Below, one piece after another: positions 1 through 11,235 of a stretch of DNA of 64,000 nt. Position 1 is the stretch's first letter, and the number at the start of each line of letters is the position of its first letter. This stretch comes from Hyperoodon ampullatus (taxonomy: Eukaryota > Chordata > Mammalia > Artiodactyla > Ziphiidae): contig OX457068.1 in NCBI GenBank assembly GCA_949752795.1, positions 62,189,582 to 62,253,581 of the forward strand, written 5' to 3'. The notes under the pieces were generated by a model. That model saw nothing but the letters and a program-made list of their open reading frames with translations. It searched no databases and was not told the origin of the DNA. The translations under genes and the position numbers were made by a program.

Positions 1-49
1 GGGTGGCTTCATGCATGGAAATGATCAGAATAAAAACTGACTTTAATTA

Positions 50-280
50 AGCGTGTGCAGTGTGCTAAAGCACTGTTCTAAGGGCTTGGCAAGAGTTAAA
101 TCATTTCATCCTAACAACGACGAGATGATGTAGTGATACCATTATCCCCATTTTGCATATGAGAAAACTGAGGCAAATTGCCCAAAGTCTCAAAAGAGAC
201 TAAGCTATCTGACATAGTCACTGAGTCAGTATTTGAACCTCAGCAATCAGGCTCCAGAGCCTAAGCTCTGAAACTACCCA
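50..280 (+). repeat. MIR SINE fragment
   Basis: The stretch has the typical MIR layout: a 'ttatccccattttgcatatgagaaaactgaggc' type core (about 143-175), then a 'ttgcccaaagtc' block and a degenerate ending near 'tttgaacctcag'. It is an ancient, diverged tRNA-derived SINE with no expected activity. Confidence 0.75.
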
Positions 281-330
281 CCACCCTCCCCACCACACCT
301 CCCCCCACCTCACCCCCCCCACCCCCGCCC
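281..330. repeat. C-rich low-complexity tract
   Basis: About 50 bases of almost pure C/A with runs of up to eight C. The complementary strand is G-rich with several G-runs. It directly follows the MIR fragment. Confidence 0.8.
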
Positions 331-479
331 AAATACAGACCAATATCAGACACAGGTCTTAACTCTCCCCTTCTCACCCCGTTGGAGGTATACTTTTTGA
401 AATAAACACTTCACACTCTCTCCTTACCCTTTTGTTGTGTAAATACCCCCAATGCGGCAATGAATTAAGTCACTATTAC

Positions 480-600
480 CCTAAACCAAGGCTTCGCAAA
501 TTGTAATGAGCACACAAATTCCCTAGCAATCCTGCTGAAATGCAGGTTATCAGTCAGCAGGTTTGTGGTGGAGCTGAGAGTCCACATTTCTAACAGGCTC
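480..600. repeat. MER5A-like hAT DNA-transposon fragment
   Basis: Segments such as 'gctgaaatgcaggtt' and 'catttctaacaggc' resemble the internal part of MER5A, a short nonautonomous hAT-Charlie element. The copy is degraded and the termini are not clear. Confidence 0.45.
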
Positions 601-1005
601 ACAGGTGCTTCTGCTGGGCCACGAAGGCACACGCACAGGAGGCAGCTGGCAGGGCCAAAGCCATTTCACTAACCTCACGGCTGTGACCCAAACTAGCCCT
701 CCTGCCACCCGTCAGTAGAGCCAACAGATTCCCAAGCTTCAAGTCTCGGGCACTGGGAGACCTGGGGAAAGTGCAGAGTCTTTGGGGCCATGAGAAGCCC
801 TTTGACTGAAATCTTTGCAGCAGCTGGCAACAGCCAGGCACCGCAGGAACAGAGTCCAGTATCTCTACATCCCTGGCAGGGGCGGTGATGAGTGTGCTGT
901 AATCACTGAGGTCAGGAACAGTCAGCACCAATACCTCTCCCACATCTCGAAGGGAAGGCTGCTGGCCAAGAGACACTGGCCCAGTGTGGCAGCTTCCACT
1001 TTCTT

Positions 1006-1395
1006 TTTTTTTTTTTAAAACTGAGTAGGAGCATAATATATTGCCACTACTGTTCAAATAGGGTTTTTGTTTTTTGTTTTTAAAGAAGAAGTTGGGGGTA
1101 GGAGTTTTTATTAACTTTTTATTTATTTATTTTTGCTGTGTTGGGTTTTCGTTTCTGTGCGAGGGCTTTCTCTAGTTGTGGCAAGCGGGGGCCACTCTTC
1201 ATCGCGGTGCGCGGGCCTCTCACTATCGCGGCCTCTCTTGTTGAGGAGCACAGGCTCCAGACGTGCAGGCTCAGAAGTTGTGGCTCACGGGCCTAGTTGC
1301 TCTGCGGCATGTGGGATACTCCCAGACCAGGGCTCAAACCCATGTCCCCTGCATTAGCAGGCAGATTCTCAACCACTGCGCCACCAGGGAAGCCC
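1006..1395 (-). mobile_element. CHR SINE (tRNA-Glu-derived), long form, with extra 3' segment
   Basis: Read on the minus strand, the element starts at 1395 with the 'gggcttccctggtggcgcag'-type tRNA-related head and runs through the CHR body to about 1100. A further ~95 bases of non-SINE sequence then lead to a poly(A) tail (T-run at 1004-1016 on the + strand). A 16-bp target-site duplication with one mismatch flanks the whole unit: 990-1005 and 1396-1411 ('cagcttccacYttctt'). The duplication therefore encloses the extra segment as well as the SINE. Confidence 0.85.
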
Positions 1396-1411
1396 CAGCT
1401 TCCACCTTCTT

Positions 1412-2228
1412 GATGGCGAGTTTGGGCAGAAGTTTAACCTTTCTGGTTCCATTATTTGACATGTAAAATGAGAGGATCACACTAGAGAATCTTTCAATCT
1501 CTTCTCTCCTTCCTATTCCAATCTCTGAGTCTCTAAATGCCTGTACAGTAAATAAAAATTCAGCCAATTATCTGCATGTCTAAATATTCTGACGTCTTGT
1601 TGCCAATGCCCCACATCAGGGTATCAGATGGAACCAGTTTCCTTTCCATCTGGTGGCTGAGTACCGTAAACACAGCTCTCCCATGAACCTGGGCATCCCA
1701 TCCCCGTCCACATCTTGGGAAGCAGATGCAGGAGGTTGATTGCCACAGCCAAGCCTGCTGCCAGAGACTGGAAGGTGGAGCCTAGTCCCCAGGGCTCTGC
1801 TTCACAGCCCAAACACACCAACCATATTGTGCCTACCAGTTCTGAAGGCTTCACTCAGCCAAGAGAAACAGGCATTTTAGATCAGGAAGGGGCAGCACTT
1901 AACCCCTGGCCTCCTCCATCTGGCTCTCTCTGACAAGGAGCCTAGTGAGGGGCAGGGGGCCCAGTGGACATCTGGTCCACCAGAGCTGGGCTTGGATCCT
2001 CGCTCCTCCAGATCTCAAGCTCTGTGATCTCTAACGTCACTGTGAGTGTCATTCCTTATAAGACTAGGTGCAGAGTAGGTAGGCAATAAGGTGAAGCTAT
2101 TCTTTCCTTCACATGACTGTTGATAATAAATCAGACACTCCCCAGATCTATTCTTCAAACTGACAGAGTCCAAGGGTACCCCTGGAACCAGCATCATCAA
2201 ACAGCCAACGATCCAGGGCTCTAAACCA
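1412..2228. other. Sequence without recognised gene or repeat
   Basis: No coding exon or familiar repeat was recognised. Short open frames on both strands lack recognisable homology and splice context. Confidence 0.5.
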
Positions 2229-2595
2229 GCACTGTCTAATAGAAACATACCATGAGCCATTGATGTGTGTTGCATACATAATTTAAAAATTTTTACTAAA
2301 AACTGTTTAAAAATTTTAAGTGTATTACATTTTTAAAAGTAAGTTTTAATTAATTTTAATAATATATTTAATTGAGCCTAATATATCTAAACTAGTATCA
2401 TCTCAACATGTCATTGACATTAAAACCTATTAATGAAAATTATCACATTCTTCTTTTGTACTAAGTCTTTGAAATTTGGTGTGTATTTTACATTTACAGC
2501 ACATCTCAATTTGGACTAGCCGTATTTCAAGTGCTCAGTGGCCACATGCAGGCGGTGGTGACTTACGAAACAGTGTGGATACAGAAGAACCAGTG
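2229..2595. repeat. Ancient nonautonomous DNA-transposon-like repeat, copy 1
   Basis: It begins 'cagcactgtctaatagaaa' and is AT-rich inside ('aataatatatttaattgagcc'), followed by an 'agcacatctcaatttggac' block. A second copy of the same family lies at 37290-38565, where the two ends are imperfect inverted repeats. The family name is not certain to me. Confidence 0.65.
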
Positions 2596-4422
2596 GGCAC
2601 CATGCCAGGGGTAGCGTTTAGCCTTCCCATCATCTCTGACACCACCCCCCAGCCATTCCAAATAATAATCCTATTAATAACAATAAAACCCTAAGACTAA
2701 TGTTCTTAGATACAATGACTAGGCATTTCCCCAATCTTAAGTAAAAGGATTTTTAGAAAAGTTTGCTATTTTTATTTATCTCTAGGATTCCAGCTAAGGA
2801 AAATCTCTGGGCTTGCTCTTCACATGCAACTGGAAGGTATTAACACCTCACCCTCCCAGCCAGACTATTGCCCCTAAGCTTCTTCAATAAAAAATGTTTG
2901 AAACTATGACTGACTGGTGGAGAAGGCAAAAAATGCACCTGCGGGAGCTCCTCACTGAAGTGTTCAGTGCTGTTTACTTTTTTAAAATGTTATTTAAATG
3001 AGGACCTCGAACACCAGAGCAGAGGACACTGGTAGGATAGACTGCATGGCTGCAGGGTTTACAACAGTCAGGGCACTGGGGGCAGAGGGAAGGTTTTGTG
3101 AATACGAATGGCACAGATTATTTTGCTGCTAAACTACAGATTTGAGAAGCACCACGGTATAGATTCCAGCACAGGATACCAGGCTAGACGACTCAAGGAT
3201 GCAGAGTATGAGGGGTCTTGCCATAGCAATGAGGGATTGAAGTATAAGACATATCACAGAATATTGGGCGTTAGATACAAGACTCAAGGGAGCCAAGGCC
3301 TGGGGTGAAGGGAAAGCAGAGTCTGAACAACCCATGGCCTCCTGCAATCAGTTAGTGGCAGCCTCCAGCCTCGCCTCTCCCTCCCAGCCCTCCTTTCTCC
3401 CTCCCACACACTCTGCAGCATTGCAGGCAGCATCCTTGTTCAAGCTGTCTGACTCAGTCCTTGGGAGCCAGCATCAGACTGAGCCTGCTACCCCTAGCAG
3501 ATGCATTAAGAAGGTTTCTGCCACCCCGACAATCATGAAGACAGTGCAGAAATGGGATCGTGGGGCCCGTGTTGCTTATGCTTCATGGAGGCCCTCCTGT
3601 TGAGCCGTGTAAATTACATCCAAGAAAAGGAAATCCACCCATCATGATGGACGGGGCGGGGGGGGGATGTGGGGGGAGAGGCATGGGGGGAAGGAGGCCT
3701 CCCCCAGCTCACAAGGACCCTCTCCCTGTCAGCCCTCCTTTAAACTCCACCTATGCACCCAGTTGCCCTCTCCCGTCTCTCCATGGCAGCATGAGGCTAA
3801 ATTAATTAATGTGGGTAAACCATGTGGAAATGTTTGGCTTGCCAAGTGCTCTAAGTGAGTCTGAAATACTATTGGAAGCAGTGGAAATTGGCACAGCTAT
3901 CTGGAACAAAACTGATCTCACCCCCAGGACTCCTGAGATTCAGTTTGGTTAATTGAGGCATATGCAGATAGAGCAGGGTCTTCATTAGAAACTTTGTGGA
4001 TATATTTCAAACCCTTATTGGGGAGCAGGGAGATATTATTAAAATATTAAAGGAGATGGAGAGACAGCGAGGATGGGGATTCTCCTGTGATGTGATAAAC
4101 CCACAGGGAATTGCCCAGGAGTTGACAAGAGAAAGGGGGTACTTCTAAAGTGAGGTGCATTGGGCTAGGTTGATTTGGCTCTCTGAGAGCCAAGAATCAG
4201 TCCTGCCTCTGCAGGGACGTGTACTTCGGCGCACACACACAAGGTGGGTAGGTACGTGCTTCCCTTCCCCAAACAGACTCATCTTTGCTACTGGCTCCTC
4301 CAAGGGGCTCCTGATAAAGGAGGCAGGGGAAGAGGCATCCTGGCCTGGGGAGTGACATGGCTTCAGGGAACCAAGAAGCCTTCCTCAGGTGAGGTGTGGG
4401 TTTTGTTCCCTCATAACTGTTG
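2596..4422. other. Sequence without recognised gene; contains a G-rich tract
   Basis: Mostly unique-looking sequence with no exon recognised. Its main landmark is the G-rich block at 3652-3693. Confidence 0.5.
3652..3693 (+). other. G-rich tract, potential G-quadruplex
   Basis: Four G-runs of 4, 9, 6 and 6 bases lie within about 40 bases on the + strand, separated by short loops of 1, 4 and 8 bases. This pattern can fold into a G-quadruplex. No promoter context was identified around it. Confidence 0.6.
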
Positions 4423-4513
4423 TATTAGTCAGGGTCAACTAGAAGAACAGAACCAGTAGGAGATTAGATAGATAGATAGATAGGTAGACAGACAGATAGA
4501 TAGATAGACACAC

Positions 4514-4563
<50 letters not shown>

Positions 4564-4735
4564 ATAGACAGAGAGATAGAGAGATAGAGAGATAGATAGA
4601 TAGATAGACAGACACACTGATAGATAGATAGATAGATAGATAGACAGATAGATAGGTGATAGACAGACTTATTTAAGGAACTGGCTTATGGCTTATGGGA
4701 TTGTGGGGGCTGGCTTGGCGAGTCTAAAATCCATA
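4423..4735. repeat. LTR-like repeat start interrupted by a GATA array
   Basis: The opening 'tattagtcagggtcaactag' followed by 'aacagaaccagtagg', and the later 'atttaaggaactggcttatgg', look like a widespread mammalian LTR-type repeat that tends to carry internal GATA-like repeats. The family assignment is tentative. Confidence 0.45.
4466..4655 (+). repeat. (GATA)n/(GACA)n microsatellite
   Basis: About 190 bases are made of GATA tetramers with interspersed GACA, GGTA and GAGA variants. The interruptions suggest an old array that has partly lost its purity. On the minus strand it yields spurious Ser/Ile/Tyr/Leu-rich open frames. Confidence 0.95.
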
Positions 4736-4859
4736 GGGGACTCTCAGCTGCCTGCCCTCCTCACCAGTCAGCCCACCTCCTCTACTGTCAGACCCTCGAC
4801 TACCTCCCGAAGTCTCCCCTCCTCAGGTAGCTCCTAGTGTCCCTGTCCCCTGAGAATGG

Positions 4860-5490
4860 CCTTTGAGCTGTCTGCCAACCAACCCCATCCAAACCTCAAA
4901 AAGGTCTCCAAGGTGGTTGCCTGCATGCCTCCTTACTCATCACTTCTTACTTACATCAATCTCAAGTGAGTTCCTGAACAGCCTCCTGGCTGCTCTCCAT
5001 GCCTCCAAGTCCATGTTACCCAGTGTATTTCTGAGCTATGCACAGGACCAACCCGTTCTGTGCTAGGTCCCCTGCAGCTCCTGGTGAACCTGCACTCCTC
5101 CCCTGCCCACTCTTTGCTTCAACTGTCCTGTGCTTTCACGGTTCCTGGACGATCACACTCCATCCTCAACCCTGACGAGGGCCATGCTCTTCTCTGACCG
5201 TAGCCCAGGTCTTTGCCTCACCACCTCTTCCTCCCCATTGATGACTAGCTCAGAGCACAACATTCCCTGGTGTGGGAAGCCCCTCTTCTGGGCTCCCTCA
5301 GCACCCCTGCTTCCCTCTGCCAGCACTCATCACTCTGTGGCGTAACTACCTGTCCACCGCCTGCCCCTCCACAAACCAATGAGCATCGCATCTCTGCCCC
5401 CACCCCCCACCCAGCGCAGGTCCCAGAGTCCACCTGGCTCACAATGTGTGTTTCATCAATGTTGGCTGAATTAATGAACAAGATGTTTGC
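4860..5490 (+). repeat. L2 LINE 3' part, sense
   Basis: Pyrimidine-rich blocks such as 'cagcactcatcactctgtgg' and the ending 'atgttggctgaattaatgaac' match the 3' region of L2, whose consensus ends in a TGAATGAA-type motif. Divergence is high, as expected for L2. Confidence 0.65.
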
Positions 5491-6099
5491 CAGTGAAATT
5501 ACCCCAGTGCCCCTCTGTTTCATTGCCAGCTCTTCCAGCAGTGCTCCTCACTTTCTTCCTCTTCCCATAGATCCATCTGAAATTTATTGGGGTGGGGAAA
5601 TGATATTTTTCTTCTCCCTCTCCCTTGCCCGTCAATTTGAGGACTGTTTTGAGCAATAATAGTATCATGATAATTTATGGTGTAAAAAAGTTATGACCTG
5701 AAACCGTGGGGTCAGCTTCAGGAACTGAAAAAGCACAGAATAGCTGTCGCCCAGAGGGCGAGGTGGGTGGGGTGGGCATGGAGGCTGGATGCTGGTCTGA
5801 GGGGTGTGCCGTTCCCTCGAAGGCTGCCGGGAGCCTCAGCAGGATTCTCGCAGGGGAGGCACAGGCTCTAGCTATATTTTAGAAATACTCTCCATTGGCA
5901 ACATGTGGTTGGGGCAAGGGAGACCAGCTACCCGACATTTGAAAAGGGTGAGGGATGGAACTAGGCAGGGGCCCCCATGAGACAAGGAAGAATCAGAAAG
6001 ATTTGCGGTTCCAAATCTGGGATGAAAATAGAAAACCTGACCATACAGGCAGATGTTCAGACATTTTCAGAGTAAACTACTTTACAGTCCCAATCTTTT
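5491..6099. other. Sequence without recognised gene or repeat
   Basis: No exon or familiar repeat was recognised between two L2 fragments. Confidence 0.45.
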
Positions 6100-6660
6100 T
6101 TCCATTCATTCAACAAATATTATTTGAAATATGATTTCTTGTAAGCCTAGAGATACAACAAGTAAGACATGGTCCCCCCCTGGGCAGGGAGAGACGAGGT
6201 GCTTTATCCCGATGGGAGGGACAAACAGTAAACAAATGGGGGATGTTAGAGCAGCAGGTGATAGTGAGTGTGTGGGGGAAAGTCCAGTTGGGGCCGCGAT
6301 AGCAGAGAGGGAGCAGGAGGATGCATTTCTGAGGAGCCATGACTAACCAGGGAGGATATTCTAAGCAGAGGGAATGGCGCATGCAAAGGTCCTGGAGTAG
6401 GAGCAGGTTCCACATGTTCGAGGCAGGGGAGGAGGTAACAGGAAGGAGCTGACATCAAAAAAGTAGCCAGAGTCTAGGTTCTGGAGACACAGTGGGCAGC
6501 AGAAGGACTCTGACCTGTGTCTGAGTGAGCTGGGAAGTCACCAAGGGCTCTTGAGCAGGAGCAGGATCCCAGCTACATACTCAAAGGACCACTCAGGCTG
6601 CTCAGGCTGGACTGAAGGAGAAAGTGGAGAGATTGGTCCTGGTCCAGAGGCTGCTCACAT
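6100..6660 (-). repeat. L2 LINE relic, antisense
   Basis: The segment opens with 'ccattcattcaacaaatatt', the reverse complement of an L2 3' end. It continues through 'aatggcgcatgcaaaggtcc' and 'ggaccactcaggctgctc', which belong to antisense L2 ORF2. No intact frame remains. Confidence 0.75.
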
Positions 6661-6824
6661 AACACCGGAGAGATATGATGGTGCCTTAGGCTCGGCCACC
6701 TAGCGATGAGCTGATGAGAAAAGCTGATTCCACATGTGATTTATAGGAGAAGCTAATAGGAATAGCTGGTGCACCTGGGTATGGAGTGTGAGAGAAAGAA
6801 GGGCCTGAGCCTCTCTGGGCACCT

Positions 6825-7183
6825 TAGTCTGTTCAGGTCATATAACAAAATTGCATAGACTGGGTGGTCTGTAAACAACAATCATCTATTTCTCACAGTT
6901 TTGGGGGTTAGAAGTCAAAGATGAAAGGGCCAGCAGATTCGGGGTCTGGTGAAAGCTGGCTTCCTGGTTCCTAGAAAGTCTTTGCACTGTGTCCTCACAT
7001 GGAGGAAGGGACTGGGGAACCCTCTGGGGCCTCTCTTATAAGGGCACTAATCCCATCCATGAGGGCTTCACCCTCATGACCTAATCACCTCCCACAGTCC
7101 CCATCTCCCAATTCCATCACATTGGGGGTTAGGTTTCAACACATGAATTCGAGGGCAACGCAAAGATTCAGTCTACTACCGTG
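6825..7183 (-). repeat. MaLR-type LTR (MLT1/MST-like), antisense
   Basis: The order of blocks matches an antisense ERVL-MaLR LTR: 'agactgggtggtctgtaaac', 'tatttctcacagttttgggg', 'gtgtcctcacatggaggaag' and 'gacctaatcacctcccac'. The sense LTR start lies near 7183. Only an LTR is seen, with no retroviral gene next to it. Confidence 0.75.
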
Positions 7184-9884
7184 AGTGACAGTTGCTCTTA
7201 CTGAGATGCGGGAGCCTAGAAAGCTGATCAGGTTTGAGGAAGTGCAGGCCAATCAACACACACCCAACCAAAGGTATGAAACACATCTTACATTTTACTA
7301 CGTGGAACTTTCTATAAATGGACACCCACACTTTGACATAGCAGCTGTGACTGATACATACCCTGGAGACCCTCAAGTGCCTTCTGACCAGAACCGAGTT
7401 AGCAGGGGTTTGCTACTCACTGTGCATTTGCTCATGCAGCTTATCTCTATCGCTCTTTACCCATCATAACATGTTACTCAGAGCCCCTCTTCCCAGTTTG
7501 AAATGATCTTTCTGCAGAGAGATAGACAAAAAGACATTTGAGACAAAAGAGTTTACTTATAAAGAGTTATGGGGAGGGAGCAGAACCTCATCACCATGGG
7601 GTGGGGCTGATTCAGGAGGTTGGGTCCCCCCACCCCCAAATTCCTCCCATGGCTATCTTGGTTGGTCTGTATCAGCAGGGCCACATTATGACTTGTGGGC
7701 ACCCTAGGCACTTGGCTTTCATAGATTCCTTCTTCCATAAAAAATATTAAAAATTATATTTTATGACTGCATTGATAATGAGATAAATATAATGCAGGCT
7801 GGATTATGTACATGTTTTTCTTATGATTTTAAAAGAAATTAAAGCATTTTTGTGGACCCTTAAAGGTACTGTGGGCTGTGCCTGCTGTGCGCAACGGGGA
7901 AGTCGCCCTGTGTACAGGGCAGGTAGGAGGGTGGGTCTGGAAGAGCACTTGACATCAGGAGAGCCAGGTCCTCACCCTGACTTCTGAGCAATAAGCTGTT
8001 AAGAGCTCTGATCAGTCCCTCCACCTCTCAAGGCCTCTGCCTCCCCAACTTTCCTAAGAGGGGTGGAACTTGACCATCTCTCAGCTGCCTACTAAGCAGT
8101 AACCTTCCAAGATTCTACCTAAATCGTGCAGACCTCGAGCTTTTATTTTTAACTTTCATTTTTTCATTTCATTATTTTTAACTTTCATTCAAATATTCAT
8201 TTTTAACTTTCTGATCCCAAAGGAAGGCTCTTCCCTGCAACTACAATATTAAACTTGTTTTCCTTTTCTGGATCTCCTTCTCTCATCAAATCATGTGCTG
8301 GTGTGTGAAGCCACTGATTTCCAAAAAGCAGCCATAAAACCATAATGAGTGTGGAGATACCAACATGAAAATGACAGAAAGCCATAAACATTCAAATAAA
8401 TATATAAATATAAACAAGTCTATAAACCAAACCCTGGAGGTATTTTAAACACATAATGTAGTATTTGTATCTCTTACTTTGCGCAGCAGAACTTTCAAAG
8501 GAAATTCATTTAATTCTATTGCTCACGCCCCTAACCCCTATCCAGGAGTAATCGTTAATAACCAGCGTAATTATCACCTCCCTCCTGATCAAGAGTTCAT
8601 TTCAGAAGCTCATTCTTGAATTCATTATCATGCTGGAAATGAGCTGAATCGCAGTGGATGTGACCACCTGATGAGTCCCTTGCTCTCCTTCCAACTGAGT
8701 TCAGTGAGATGCCTGCCACAGCCCTGGTCCCGACCTGCCCTGTCTGTTGCAAACGTAGTTACCTGTCAATACCTGGCCCGATTTAAAGAAGTGTGTCTGG
8801 AGTTAGGAAGAGAGCAGAGAATTCTCTCTTTCACTGTGAGCTTGATGGGTGGAGGGACGCCCCCCAGGGAGCATGACTGCAGCCCTCCTGCTGAAGAGGA
8901 GCAGAACCTGAGCTGGTCCGCACCTCCAGCCGGAAATGGACAAGCGTGCGCCGAGCACGCCTCCGCTGGGCCCTGTCCGCAGCACTTTCAGGTGCTTGCT
9001 CATCTAACCCTCACCGCAACCCGGGGCATATTCAGGCCTGATACAGAGCCTGTATCAGGGGCTTCGTGCAAAATGATAATATGGGGTCCTTGTTCAAAAA
9101 GCAGGAGAAATCTACGGTTAAAGGTGCTGAAATATAATTTTTTTATGCTTCCTTGGGTAACTTTCTCCCTCTCTCACTCTCTTGCTCCCTCTGCCTCTCT
9201 CACCTTGGCCTGTCATGGTGTTTTCATCTGCTACTTAATGTTGCACTGGCCAGGTGAGTGCAGACCGTCCCAGATACCAGGAGCCCCACCCTGCATCTCA
9301 GTGCAAAGACAGAAGGCCCACTGGCTGCCAGGTTCCCGTCCCCCAGCCCTCAGACAGGCACACCTGGTCCAGCGTGGAGGAGTTGAGCCAGGTGTCTCCC
9401 ACTGTAAGGCTTCCACCCCAGCCCTTTGTGAACGGTGACCCCTCCCCCCGACAAGGAATGGCAACTTCTGTGCCCGGATTCACTTGGTACCAGGAATGGC
9501 CAGGATTCCTCAGGATGCACCGCCCTACACCTGTGCCCAGGTGCCTGAACGCACTTGCGCACAGAGGGCAGCAGCCGTCCCTAGACTCAGGGCAAAGAGG
9601 GAGAAGCTAGGCAGGGCCCTGGGCACCTGGAGATGGGGGAGCAGGCGGGAGAGATCAGGGGAGGCATCAGGAGGCAGGACTGAGTGTGAGCTGAGGATCC
9701 AAGCCTCCCCGACTCGTGACCCATTGTCCTATCAGACTGTACTCAAAGCAAATTTAAGATTTTTAATAATTGAAGGTATTTGAGTTATGAAGAATTTTAA
9801 GATGGCAATTATAGAGAATCAGACCCCAAGCCCAGACCCTCTTAAGCTCAAAACCATATACAATTGCACTGGTCGTGTGCCCAT
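7184..9884. other. Long stretch without recognised gene
   Basis: No exon was recognised. It contains the longest ATG-started open frame in the window (8671-9438, 255 codons), but that frame has no familiar domain and no sign of being a gene. An AT-rich part lies at about 7740-7850 and 8130-8460. Confidence 0.5.
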
Positions 9885-10040
9885 GAAGCCGACTCTGGGC
9901 AGATAATACCACTGTCCTCATTTTGCCCAAGGGGGGAACTCAGGCCCTTTAATCTGCCCAAAGTCATGATACTTTGGCAGGGGTAGGGGACACTGAGACT
10001 CAAACTCAGTCATCTGGCTCCAGAGCCTCATTCTTCACCA
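9885..10040 (+). repeat. MIR SINE fragment
   Basis: Core blocks 'cctcattttgcccaagg' and 'tctgcccaaagtcatg', and the ending 'ctggctccagagcctcattc', fit a MIR in sense orientation. Confidence 0.65.
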
Positions 10041-10129
10041 CTTCCCTATGTTGTTCCTTTTTCCATCAAATCTGGCTGCCCCTGTGCAGTACAATACTAC
10101 ATGGTCTTGCAGAACAGGCAAAAGAGAGT

Positions 10130-10290
10130 GTACGCCCCAATCTGCACTGTCTTTTTCAGTCAGCTACCCACTGGCTGTGTGACCATGGGCAGTTCCTTAG
10201 CCTCTATTAGCCCAACCTGCCACATGGGGGCGCTGTGGAAAAAACATGGAATCCTAAAGGTTCATTTATATGGAAGCACCAGTGTCACCT
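10130..10290 (-). repeat. MIR SINE fragment, opposite orientation
   Basis: 'ctggctgtgtgaccatgggc' and 'ttccttagcctctattagcc' match the diagnostic MIR core read from the other strand relative to the neighbour at 9885-10040. Confidence 0.7.
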
Positions 10291-10754
10291 AAGATATAGA
10301 AGTGGGAGAACCTGACCAGAACCATCTCCTCCTTTCCCAGGCTTTTCCCCACCCCTCACCAGGCAACTGACCCCAACCTTGAATGTCCAGAGAGGAGAGC
10401 ATACACGCTTTGTAACTGCTCTGTAGCCCCTCAGTGAGAAAGGGACAAGGTTAGACCAATTCACCACTCAGGCCACTTAGGGCTGTAATATTTTCTGAGT
10501 CTGGGTACAAATGCTTTGATTTCATCGTCTAATTCCAGTGGGGTTTTTTTCTCTATATATTTAGTCCAATGGGGTAGCTCTCTCCATTAGTGATCCAGAA
10601 GGATGCCCCCAGCCCAGCTGACATCTGTACCACAGAACAGATGTTTGCTGAATGAATGCCTTTGGAGGAAAAGTCTGCATGATGTTTTTCCTCAAATGCA
10701 TTGATCAGACTGACCCATTAGTAAACACTGACTTGAGGAACACCAAATCTGTAG

Positions 10755-11235
10755 TACTGATACCAACCAGGGTTCTTGGCCTTCCCCAATCAATAGAAAT
10801 TGACTAGAGGCCAGACAAGAAATTCAGGCAAGGCTTTATTGGGGCCCCTGCTGCAGCAGGGGGGAGCGAGAACAAGTAACAGTTCCCCTTGTCCTCTCGT
10901 TCCCCAAGGGGCGCCGAGCTTGTTCCTTGTATGGGGTAAGGGTAGGGGTGTGTCCAGAGGTCTGTCTAGAGGGGTGGCTTAGGTGTGTTGCCCACCCCTT
11001 TGTGGTGTTGAGTGCAGGGGGCATGCACAGTACACTGCTTTTGCTCCTGACACCCAGTTTTTGCTCCCAGCTCTTCAGAAGTGGCAGTTGGTTTTTTTTC
11101 CCTTTGGTTTTTTTGTATCTTTTGGTCCAGAATTCACCCCAACTGCATATGCACTAAGTTATTTTTAGTCCCATATAGTTTCTTTATGTTTTGTTGCTTG
11201 ATGAGAGGTGCTCCAGGTGCAAACACTGCAGCAAA
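10755..11235 (-). repeat. Endogenous retrovirus solo LTR, antisense
   Basis: On the minus strand a polyadenylation signal followed by GCCTTGCCTG (around 10822-10842 on the + strand) sits after a GC-rich palindromic block ('cctgctgcagcagg'). This is the R/U5 arrangement of a retroviral LTR, and the U5-like end lies near 10760. The upstream ~350 bases would be U3. No retroviral coding region was recognised beside it, so it looks like a solo LTR. The exact ends are approximate. Confidence 0.6.

Noticed and set aside
3823..3833. TGGAAATGTTT, matching the tonicity enhancer consensus
   Set aside because: Such short matches occur often by chance, and the promoter is not located in this window.
4466..4655. 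Regularly spaced repeats considered as a CRISPR-like array
   Set aside because: They are tetranucleotide microsatellite units without unique spacers, in a mammalian genome.
8671..9438. 255-codon + strand open frame, the longest ATG-started frame in the window
   Set aside because: Low-complexity, Pro/Ser/Cys-rich composition with no recognisable domain, no splice or promoter context, and length attainable by chance in GC-rich sequence.
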